Assembly (NCBI GenBank): GCA_965651815.1
Contig: CBFGTJ010000103.1
Location: forward strand, 1 to 10,992
Reading direction: 5' to 3'
Origin: CBFGTJ01 sp965651815
Lineage (GTDB): Bacteria; Actinomycetota; Acidimicrobiia; Acidimicrobiales; Microtrichaceae
Length of the DNA stretch: 10,992 bases
The position numbers and the translations under genes were made by a program. Shown in pieces: positions 4,620 to 10,992 of the stretch (positions are counted from its first letter, which is position 1; every line of letters begins with the position of its first letter). The notes beneath the pieces are model-generated. The model had not been told where the DNA came from. It worked only from the letters and a program-made list of their open reading frames with translations, and did not search any database.

Positions 4620-6206
4620 GTGAACGACGAGCGGCTCGGCGCCTACCGGGCGAAGCGGGACTTCGACCGCACCAGCGAGCCGTCGGGGTCCGCACGCGCG
4701 GCGGCCTCCGAGGGTGCCGCTCCCCGGTTCGTCGTGCAGCGCCACCGCGCCCGGCGACTCCACTACGACTTCCGCCTCGAGATCGACGGGGTGCTCGTCA
4801 GCTGGGCGGTGCCCAAGGGGCCCACGCTGGACCCGAACGTGCGCCGGCTGGCGGCGCGCACCGAGGACCACCCGCTGGAGTACGAGTCGTTCGAAGGGGT
4901 CATCCCCCGCGGCGAGTACGGCGGCGGCGACGTGATCGTCTGGGACGAGGGGACCTGGGAGCTGCACCGCGACGACGACGCGGCCGCGGCGTTGGAGGCC
5001 GGGGAGCTGCACCTCGACCTCTCCGGCCACAAGCTGCGGGGCCGGTTCGTGCTCGTCCGCACGCGTGGGCGCGGCGAGGGCGAGCAGTGGCTGCTGCTGC
5101 ACAAGCACGACGAGCACGCCGTCGAGGGGTGGGACCCCGAGGACCACCCCCGTTCGGTCCTCTCCGGGCGCACCAACGAGGAGGTCGCCGCGGACCCGGC
5201 GGCGGTGTGGGAGCCCGGGGTGCCCGCGGCGCGGGCCGAGGTCCGCCTCCACGTGCTGCCCGAGGACGACCCCGAGCTCCTCGCGCTCGACGAGCTCGGC
5301 GTGAAGGGGACCTGGACGTTCCGGGGCCGCGAGCTGCGCCTCACCAACCTCGACAAGGTGCTCTTCCCAGGGCGCAAGGGCGAGGACCCGATCACCAAGC
5401 GGGAGCTGATCCGGTGGTACGCGGCGATGTCACCGCTGCTCGTGCCGCACCTCCGGGACCGGCCCGTGAACCTCCACCGCTTCCCCAACGGCGTGGAGGA
5501 GCCGGGGTTCTGGCACAAGGCCGTGCCGAAGCACGCGCCGGAGTGGATCGAGCGGTGGGACAACGAGCGGGCGGACGAGGGCGAGACCCGCACGTACTTC
5601 GTCGCGTCGGAGCCGGCGACGGTCGCCTGGCTCGCGAACTACGGCGCGATCGAGCTGCACCCGTGGACCTCGACGACCGCGCACCCGTTGCAGCCCAGCT
5701 ACGCGCTGTTCGACCTCGACCCGGGCGCGGACACGGAGTGGGAGGACCTGCTCGTGCTGGCGCGCCTGCACCGCACCGCGCTCGAGCACCTGGGCGTCAC
5801 GGGGTTCCCGAAGGTCACCGGCAGCCGTGGCATCCAGATCTGGGTGCCGGTGGTCGACGGCTACACGTTCGAGGACACCCGCACGTGGGTCGAGGCCGTG
5901 TCGAAGGCGGTCGGCCGGACGGTGCCGGAGCTCGTCAGCTGGGAGTGGGGCGTGCGTGAGCGGGGCGGGCTCGCCCGGCTCGACTACACGCAGAACGCGC
6001 GGAACAAGACGCTCGTCGCCCCCTACAGCGTGCGGCCCGCGCCCGGCGCGCCGGTGTCGATGCCGATCAGATGGGACGAGCTCGACGACCCGGAGCTCCG
6101 CCCGGACCGCTGGACGATCCGCAACGCCCGCTCGCGCGTCGACGAGGTCGGCGACCTGTTCCGCGACCTGCGGGCGGCCGCGCAACGACTCCCGGAGCTC
6201 AGCTGA
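4620..6206 (+). CDS. LigD-related end-joining protein: 3'-phosphoesterase plus AEP polymerase domains, no ligase domain
   Basis: This 528-residue protein is related to parts of the bacterial NHEJ enzyme LigD. Residues 36-165 are the phosphoesterase domain, which trims 3' ends: FVVQRHRARRLHYDFRLE, VPKGP, RTEDHPLEYESFEGVIPRGEYG. It has His42, His48, Asp50, Arg52, His84 and Tyr88 at the positions known as active-site residues in Pseudomonas LigD. Residues 235-528 are the primase-like polymerase domain: LTNLDKVLFP, RPVNLHRFPNG, metal-binding FDLDPG (Asp365, Asp367), GSRGIQIW (Gln406 where many relatives have His) and LDYTQN (Asp455, probable third carboxylate). A charged linker joins the domains. 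The ATP-dependent ligase domain, with its KxDG motif, is absent. The GTG at 4620 is chosen because NDERLGAYRAKRDF resembles family N-termini; GGAGGG lies 12 bases upstream. No Ku gene is in the window. Its 3' end overlaps the DUF167 gene by 8 bases. Confidence 0.93.
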   Translation: MNDERLGAYRAKRDFDRTSEPSGSARAAASEGAAPRFVVQRHRARRLHYDFRLEIDGVLVSWAVPKGPTLDPNVRRLAARTEDHPLEYESFEGVIPRGEYGGGDVIVWDEGTWELHRDDDAAAALEAGELHLDLSGHKLRGRFVLVRTRGRGEGEQWLLLHKHDEHAVEGWDPEDHPRSVLSGRTNEEVAADPAAVWEPGVPAARAEVRLHVLPEDDPELLALDELGVKGTWTFRGRELRLTNLDKVLFPGRKGEDPITKRELIRWYAAMSPLLVPHLRDRPVNLHRFPNGVEEPGFWHKAVPKHAPEWIERWDNERADEGETRTYFVASEPATVAWLANYGAIELHPWTSTTAHPLQPSYALFDLDPGADTEWEDLLVLARLHRTALEHLGVTGFPKVTGSRGIQIWVPVVDGYTFEDTRTWVEAVSKAVGRTVPELVSWEWGVRERGGLARLDYTQNARNKTLVAPYSVRPAPGAPVSMPIRWDELDDPELRPDRWTIRNARSRVDEVGDLFRDLRAAAQRLPELS

Positions 6207-6477
6207 GCAGCTGCTCCAGGCGGGCGCGCAGCTCGTCGGGGTCGCCCTCCACCCTGAACCGCTTGCGCCGGGAGCCGGCGCCGGTGACGAGCTCGACGGC
6301 GCCCCGGCGGACGCCGAGCTCCGCGGCCAGCAGCCGCCGCACCGCCTCGTTCGCGCGGCCCTCGGCGGGCGGCGCGCTCACGCGCACGGCGAGCACGCCG
6401 TCGTGGGTGCCGTCCACGGCGTCCCGTCGGGCGCCCGGCCGGACGTGGACCTCGAACTCGATGCCGTCCCGGGACAT
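6199..6477 (-). CDS. DUF167/YggU-family small protein
   Basis: This 92-residue soluble protein belongs to the DUF167 (YggU) family, which is widespread in bacteria and has no established function. The motifs are clear: VRPGARRDAV (12-21), VRVSAPPAEGRANEAVRRLL (31-50), then LGVRRGAVELVTGAGSRRKRFRV (54-76), ending in a short helix. The length matches the family. The ATG at 6477 gives a normal N-terminus, but no convincing Shine-Dalgarno precedes it, so it may be leaderless or weakly translated. Its stop codon region overlaps the end of the LigD-related gene on the other strand by 8 bases (6199-6206). It diverges from the MFS gene across 69 bases. In the same frame the DNA stays open far upstream, antisense to the transporter, but that is a GC-rich artefact. 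Confidence 0.92.
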   Translation of the reverse strand: MSRDGIEFEVHVRPGARRDAVDGTHDGVLAVRVSAPPAEGRANEAVRRLLAAELGVRRGAVELVTGAGSRRKRFRVEGDPDELRARLEQLLS

Positions 6478-6546
6478 GGCACCGATGGTCGCACGCGGCG
6501 GGTTCCGCGAGCGCCGGGGCCGGTTGCGTGCTGCACTGGTCCCCAC

Positions 6547-8037
6547 GTGACTCCTGCACCGCACCCCGGCGCACCCGACCTGCGGCACGGCACCGCCGCG
6601 GCCCGATGGGTGCTCGCCGCGACGGTGCTGGGATCGGGCATCGCCTTCCTCGACGGGACCGTGGTGAACGTCGCCCTGCCCTCCATCGGCGAGGAGCTCG
6701 ACGCGTCGATCGGCGGGCTGCAGTGGACGGTCAACGGGTACCTCGTCACCCTCTCCGCCCTCCTGCTGCTCGGTGGCGGGTTGGGCGACCGCTACGGGCG
6801 GCGCCGGATCTTCGTCGTGGGCCTCGTCTGGTTCACCGCGGCCTCCCTCGCGTGCGGCCTCGCGCCGGGCATCGAGCTGCTCGTGGTGGCACGGGCGCTG
6901 CAGGGGGTGGGCGGTGCGCTGCTGGTGCCGAGCAGCCTGGCGATCATCTCCGCGACGTTCCACCCGGACGATCGCGGGCGTGCGATCGGCGCCTGGTCGG
7001 GTCTGTCCGGGGTCGCCAGCGCCGTGGGTCCGTTCCTCGGCGGGTGGCTCATCGACTCGGCCAGCTGGCGCTGGGTGTTCCTCGTCAACGTGCCCCTCGC
7101 CGCCGTGGCCGTCGCGATCGCGCTGCGGCACGTGCCCGAGACCCGCGCCGGCACGCCCGGCGAGGCGGGTCCGCTCGACCTGCCGGGCGCCGCGCTGGTC
7201 ACCCTGGGCCTCGCCGCACTGACGTGGGCGGCCATCGACCAGGACGGGGCCTCGAGCGTGGCGTCCGCGCTGCTCGGCGTGTCCGCGCTCGTCGGCTTCG
7301 TGGCGGTGGAGCGCGCGAGCCGGGCGCCGATGGTCCCGCTGGAGGTGTTCCGGATCCGCCAGTTCACCGGCGCCAACGTGACCACCTTCGCCCTCTACGG
7401 CGGGCTCGGCGGCGCGATGTTCCTCGTGGTGCTGCGGCTGCAGGTCTCGCTCGGCTACTCGGCGCTCGAGGCCGGCGCCGCGCTCGTGCCGTTCACGGTG
7501 CTGATGCTGCTGCTGTCCCCCGCGGCCGGACAGCTCGGCAGCGCGGTGGGGCCCCGCCTGCCGATGACCGTGGGGCCCATCGTGGCGGGCGCGGGCCTGG
7601 CGCTGCTCGCCGGGATCGGCGACGGTGACCGCTACGTGCCCGACGTCGGCGCGGGGGTGGTGGTGTTCGGCCTCGGCATGTCGCTGACGGTCGCGCCGCT
7701 GACCGCGGCGGTGCTCGCCGAGGTGGGCGAGCGGCGCGTGGGTGTGGCGTCGGGCATCAACAACGCGATCGCGCGGCTCGCGGGGCTGTTCGCGGTGGCG
7801 GGGGTGCCCGCGCTCGCCGGGATCCGCAGCGACTCGACCCTCGGCGAGGGGCTCGACGACGGGTACGCGACGGCGATGTGGATCTGTGCCGGCGCGTGCG
7901 TCGTCGGGGGCCTCGTGGCCGCGGTGGCGATGCGCCGCGGGGCCGGCACCGTGCCCGCGATCCACCCGGCGGTGGACCAGGCCTGCAACGAGGCGGCGCT
8001 GGCACGGGGAGCCCGCCGCGACCCGGAGGGCCCGTAG
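6547..8037 (+). CDS. MFS drug-exporter-like transporter, DHA2 (EmrB/QacA) family, 14 helices
   Basis: This 496-residue inner-membrane protein probably exports a small molecule by proton antiport. Features in order: helix 1 with the DHA motif LDGTVVNVALP (35-45, Asp36), QWTVNGYLVTLSALLLLGGGLG (helix 2), loop motif A GDRYGRRRIF (80-89), ARALQGVGGALLVPSS (115-130) and antiporter motif C SGVASAVGPFLGGW (154-167). About nine further hydrophobic segments follow, to 440-462, giving 14 in all, the DHA2 pattern. The tail of about 30 residues is soluble. The GTG at 6547 is the only start that leaves a sensible cytoplasmic N-terminus before helix 1. No good Shine-Dalgarno is visible, so a leaderless message is possible. 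No TetR or MarR regulator sits beside it, and the substrate is unknown. It lies 81 bases before acnA on the same strand. Confidence 0.92.
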   Translation: MTPAPHPGAPDLRHGTAAARWVLAATVLGSGIAFLDGTVVNVALPSIGEELDASIGGLQWTVNGYLVTLSALLLLGGGLGDRYGRRRIFVVGLVWFTAASLACGLAPGIELLVVARALQGVGGALLVPSSLAIISATFHPDDRGRAIGAWSGLSGVASAVGPFLGGWLIDSASWRWVFLVNVPLAAVAVAIALRHVPETRAGTPGEAGPLDLPGAALVTLGLAALTWAAIDQDGASSVASALLGVSALVGFVAVERASRAPMVPLEVFRIRQFTGANVTTFALYGGLGGAMFLVVLRLQVSLGYSALEAGAALVPFTVLMLLLSPAAGQLGSAVGPRLPMTVGPIVAGAGLALLAGIGDGDRYVPDVGAGVVVFGLGMSLTVAPLTAAVLAEVGERRVGVASGINNAIARLAGLFAVAGVPALAGIRSDSTLGEGLDDGYATAMWICAGACVVGGLVAAVAMRRGAGTVPAIHPAVDQACNEAALARGARRDPEGP

Positions 8038-8085
8038 CAGGATGCGCGCACCGCGCTACCAGCGCCCGCCGGCGGGTACGGAGGT

Positions 8086-8118
8086 TATGGTCCGCCATGA
8101 CCCAGGAAGGGAGCATCG
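8086..8118 (+). promoter_or_regulatory. Candidate -10 box and ribosome binding site of acnA
   Basis: TATGGT (8086-8091) fits the TANNNT -10 pattern common in actinobacteria and would start transcription near 8097-8098. I see no matching -35 box. AAGGGAG (8107-8113) lies 5 bases before the acnA ATG and is a good Shine-Dalgarno. The implied leader is only about 22 bases. The ribosome site is well supported; the promoter is weaker. Confidence 0.4.
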
Positions 8119-10965
8119 ATGGCGCAGTTGAAGGTTGGAGACCGGAGCTACTCGATCCACCGGCTCGACTCGCTCGACACCGCCGGCGACGTGGACACGT
8201 TGCCGTTCTCGCTCAAGGTGCTGCTCGAGAACCTGGTCCGCCACCGTGACGACGTCTCGGTGACCGGCGACGACGTCGCGGCCCTCGCCGCCTGGGACCC
8301 GAACGCGACGAGCCGCGGCGAGCTGTCGTTCTCGCCGGCGCGGATCCTGCTCCAGGACTTCACCGGGGTGCCGGCGGTGGTCGACCTGGCCGCCATGCGC
8401 GACGCGGTCGCAGCGCTCGGCGGCGACCCGGCGGCCGTGAACCCGCTGGTGCCCGCCGAGCTCGTGATCGACCACTCGATCATCGCGGACGTCGCCGGGG
8501 TGCCCGAGGCCTTCGTGCGCAACGGCGAGCTCGAGTTCGAGCGCAACCGCGAGCGCTACCAGTTCCTCCGCTGGGGCCAGACCGGCTTCGACGGGCTGCT
8601 CGTCGTCCCGCCGAACACCGGCATCTGCCACCAGGTCAACCTGGAGTACCTGTCACGCGTCGTGTTCGTCGACGACGACGGCAACGCCTACCCCGACACG
8701 CTCGTGGGCACCGACTCCCACACGCCGATGGTGAACGGCCTCGGCGTGCTCGGCTGGGGGGTCGGCGGCATCGAGGCGGAGGCGGCCATGCTGGGCCAGC
8801 CGATCTCGATGCTCACCCCGGAGGTCGTCGGCTTCCAGCTGTCGGGCGAGCTCCCGGAGGGCTCGACCGCGACCGACCTCGTCCTCACCGTCACCGAGAT
8901 GCTCCGCCAGCACGGCGTGGTCGGGAAGTTCGTCGAGTTCTACGGCCCGGGCGTCTCGTCGGTGTCGCTCGAGAACCGGGCGACGATCGGCAACATGTCG
9001 CCCGAGTACGGGGCGACCTGCGCGATCTTCCCGATCGACGACGAGACCCTCCGCTACCTGCGCTTCACCGGCCGCTCCGAGGAGCAGGTCGCGCTCGTCG
9101 AGGCGTACACGAAGGAACAGGGCCTCTGGCACGATCCCGCCGCGACGCCCCGCTACTCCGAGCAGCTGTCGCTGGACCTCGGCACCGTCGTGCCGAGCCT
9201 GGCGGGGCCCAGCCGGCCCCAGGACCGCGTGCCGCTGGACCGCTCCAAGGAGATGTTCCGCGAGGCGCTCGGCGAGTACCTCACCGAGCTCGAGCTGAAG
9301 GCGGGGCGCGACCTGCGCAACGGGATCATGGTGCCGCCGATGCACGTGCGGAAGGGCTCGCCGGAGCACGCGTCGGCGCTGTCGTTCCCGGCGAGCGACC
9401 CGCCGGCGCCGATGGGCGGCGGCGACGCCGCCGACGCGACGGCCGACGCGGACGAGGGGGGTGAGGAGCACATCGCGGGCGTGACGTCGGGCCCGACCCC
9501 GGGTGTGAGGGTCCCGGTCACCGCTCCGGACGGCACCACCTACGAGCTCGGGCACGGCGACGTGGTGATCGCCGCGATCACCAGCTGCACGAACACGTCG
9601 AACCCCTCGGTCATGGTCGCCGCGGGGCTGCTCGCCAAGAAGGCCGTGGAGCGGGGGCTGCGGTCGAAGCCGTGGGTGAAGACCTCCCTCGCGCCGGGCT
9701 CGAAGGTGGTGACCGACTACTACGAGCGCGCCGGGCTCACCCCGTACCTCGAGCAGCTCGGCTTCTACCTCGTCGGCTACGGGTGCACGACCTGCATCGG
9801 CAACTCCGGTCCGCTCGCGCCGGAGGTGTCGAAGGCGATCGACGAGGGCGACCTCTCGGTCGCGGGCGTGCTGTCGGGCAACCGCAACTTCGAGGGGCGC
9901 ATCCACCCCGAGGTCAGGATGAACTACCTGGCGTCGCCCCCGCTCGTGGTGGCCTACGCGCTCGCCGGGTCGATGGACGTGGACCTCTACGACGAACCGC
10001 TCGGCACCGGCGACGACGGCGAACCGGTGTACCTGCGGGACATCTGGCCCTCGACCCAGGAGGTCGACGAGGTCATCGCCTCGTCGCTGCGCTCGGAGAT
10101 GTTCCTCGAGCGGTACGGCTCGATCCTCGAGGGGGACGAGCGGTGGAAGTCGCTGTCGGTGCCGACCGGTGAGCGCTACGCGTGGGACGACACGTCCACC
10201 TACGTGCGCCAGCCCCCGTTCTTCGACGGCATGGGCACCGAGCCGGAGCCGATCCGCGACATCGAGGGTGCACGCGTGCTCGTGATGCTCGGCGACTCGG
10301 TCACCACCGACCACATCTCCCCCGCCGGAGCGATCCGCCCCGACGGTCCTGCCGGCACCTGGCTGCAGGAGCACGGCGTGCAGCCGAAGGACTTCAACTC
10401 CTACGGGTCACGCCGCGGGAACCACGAGGTGATGCTGCGCGGCACCTTCGCAAACGTGCGGCTGCGCAACCTGCTCGCCCCCGGGACCGAGGGCGGGGTC
10501 ACCGTCCACCTGCCGGACGGTGAGCAGATGTCGATCTACGACGCGGCCATGCGCTACCAGGCCGAGGGCGTGCCGCTGGTCGTGCTCGCGGGCAGCGAGT
10601 ACGGGTCGGGCTCGTCGCGGGACTGGGCCGCCAAGGGCACCGCGCTGCTCGGCGTGCGAGCCGTGATCGCCCGCTCCTTCGAGCGCATCCACCGCTCGAA
10701 CCTCGTCCAGATGGGCGTGCTGCCGCTGCAGTTCGTCGACGGCGCGGACGTCGAGTCGCTCGGCCTGACCGGCCGCGAGACCTTCCGCGTGTCGGGGCTG
10801 TCGGCGCTGCAGCCCGCCGAGCTCATCGGCGCCCGGATCACGGTCGAGGCCGACGGGACCTCGTTCGAGACGATCGCGAGGATCGACACGCCGAAGGAGG
10901 CGGACTACTTCCGCCACGGCGGCATCCTCCGCTACGTCGTCCGTCAGCTCGCCGAGGTGGGCTGA
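8119..10965 (+). CDS. acnA: Aconitate hydratase (aconitase A)
   Basis: This 948-residue cytoplasmic iron-sulfur enzyme interconverts citrate and isocitrate in the TCA cycle. The length suits actinobacterial AcnA. The ATG at 8119 has AAGGGAG 5 bases upstream, and MAQLKVGDRSYSIHRLDSL is a typical start. Visible active-site motifs: DHS (118-120), GTDSHTPMVNGLGVLGWGVGG (from 198), [4Fe-4S] ligands Cys490 in SCTNTSNPS and Cys556/Cys559 in GCTTCIGNSGP, swivel-domain DSVTTDHISPAG (726-737) and EYGSGSSRDWAAKG (827-840) with the substrate-binding Ser/Arg. Residues about 432-452 form a Gly/Ala/Asp-rich, probably flexible linker of the sort that varies among actinobacterial AcnAs. The gene appears to be its own transcription unit, with a candidate promoter before it and a hairpin after it. 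No acnR-type regulator is in view. Identification is secure. Confidence 0.98.
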   Translation: MAQLKVGDRSYSIHRLDSLDTAGDVDTLPFSLKVLLENLVRHRDDVSVTGDDVAALAAWDPNATSRGELSFSPARILLQDFTGVPAVVDLAAMRDAVAALGGDPAAVNPLVPAELVIDHSIIADVAGVPEAFVRNGELEFERNRERYQFLRWGQTGFDGLLVVPPNTGICHQVNLEYLSRVVFVDDDGNAYPDTLVGTDSHTPMVNGLGVLGWGVGGIEAEAAMLGQPISMLTPEVVGFQLSGELPEGSTATDLVLTVTEMLRQHGVVGKFVEFYGPGVSSVSLENRATIGNMSPEYGATCAIFPIDDETLRYLRFTGRSEEQVALVEAYTKEQGLWHDPAATPRYSEQLSLDLGTVVPSLAGPSRPQDRVPLDRSKEMFREALGEYLTELELKAGRDLRNGIMVPPMHVRKGSPEHASALSFPASDPPAPMGGGDAADATADADEGGEEHIAGVTSGPTPGVRVPVTAPDGTTYELGHGDVVIAAITSCTNTSNPSVMVAAGLLAKKAVERGLRSKPWVKTSLAPGSKVVTDYYERAGLTPYLEQLGFYLVGYGCTTCIGNSGPLAPEVSKAIDEGDLSVAGVLSGNRNFEGRIHPEVRMNYLASPPLVVAYALAGSMDVDLYDEPLGTGDDGEPVYLRDIWPSTQEVDEVIASSLRSEMFLERYGSILEGDERWKSLSVPTGERYAWDDTSTYVRQPPFFDGMGTEPEPIRDIEGARVLVMLGDSVTTDHISPAGAIRPDGPAGTWLQEHGVQPKDFNSYGSRRGNHEVMLRGTFANVRLRNLLAPGTEGGVTVHLPDGEQMSIYDAAMRYQAEGVPLVVLAGSEYGSGSSRDWAAKGTALLGVRAVIARSFERIHRSNLVQMGVLPLQFVDGADVESLGLTGRETFRVSGLSALQPAELIGARITVEADGTSFETIARIDTPKEADYFRHGGILRYVVRQLAEVG

Positions 10966-10967
10966 CC

Positions 10968-10984
10968 GCCCGCCATGGGCGGGC
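10968..10984 (+). terminator. GC-rich hairpin after acnA
   Basis: Two bases after the acnA stop, GCCCGCC and GGCGGGC form a perfect 7-pair stem around the loop ATG. No U-tract follows in the few bases before the window ends. It could be a U-less terminator of the sort proposed in high-GC actinobacteria, or an mRNA-stabilising hairpin. Confidence 0.55.
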
Positions 10985-10992
10985 CCCTAGGT

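Noticed and set aside
5827..6546. 240-residue extension of the MFS protein over the end of the LigD-like gene
   Set aside because: It runs through the LigD-like and DUF167 genes and has Arg/Ser-rich composition. MFS proteins of this family start just before helix 1.
6478..7965. Long upstream extension of the DUF167 frame, antisense to the MFS gene
   Set aside because: It is His/Arg/Gly-rich with no domain. The DUF167 domain and family length begin at 6477.
8097..8249. Leaderless start ATGACCCAGGAAGG just after the TATGGT box
   Set aside because: The frame enters acnA out of phase and gives an Arg/Ala-rich peptide. The AAGGGAG site points to the acnA ATG at 8119.
8653..10374. 573-residue minus-strand frame inside acnA
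   Set aside because: It is opposite strongly conserved aconitase coding sequence and its composition is typical of an antisense shadow.
1..10992. Mobile element, phage, defence island, CRISPR or RNA gene
   Set aside because: No transposase, integrase, terminal repeats, direct-repeat array, tRNA or rRNA sequence was seen on either strand, and base composition is even throughout.

Overview
The window is about 11 kb of very GC-rich DNA, densely coding, with frequent GTG/TTG starts, AGGAGG-type ribosome binding sites and strong G/C preference at third codon positions. The protein families present (a CUT1 sugar transporter with a MalK/UgpC-type ATPase, a DUF4383 membrane protein, a LigD-type end-joining protein, and AcnA of about 950 residues) fit an actinobacterium. 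I cannot narrow it below that level. I see no rRNA, tRNA, CRISPR array, insertion sequence, integrase or phage gene. This looks like ordinary chromosomal DNA.

Region 1 (1-2734, minus strand) is the start of a carbohydrate ABC importer operon. Transcription runs right to left: a MalK/UgpC-type ATPase, then a lipoprotein sugar-binding protein of family 1 that most recalls alpha-glucoside (AglE-like) binders, then the first 35 codons of what is probably the first permease, cut off by the window edge. The second permease, any regulator and any glycoside hydrolase would lie to the left, outside the window. The leaders hold some unexplained structure: a 12-base sequence shared by the ATPase and binding-protein leaders, three 13-base-period direct repeats before the binding protein, and overlapping dyads upstream of the ATPase.

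Region 2 (2871-4470) holds a plus-strand NAD(P)-dependent epimerase/reductase-like SDR protein converging on a minus-strand four-helix DUF4383 membrane protein. The DUF4383 leader has two mutually exclusive hairpins, one of which covers its Shine-Dalgarno sequence. It also has a GGTT-N16-GGGTAC promoter candidate of the stress-sigma type.

Region 3 (4620-6477) holds a LigD-related protein with a 3'-phosphoesterase domain followed directly by an AEP-type polymerase domain and no ligase domain. It overlaps tail-to-tail by 8 bases with a small DUF167/YggU-family gene.

Region 4 (6547-10984) holds a 14-helix DHA2-type MFS exporter and then aconitase (acnA), with a candidate promoter and a GC-rich hairpin after the stop. 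The genes in regions 2-4 look like independent housekeeping or accessory units rather than one pathway. The most unusual items are the ligase-less phosphoesterase-polymerase protein and the DUF4383 leader. I found no convincing new multi-gene system.
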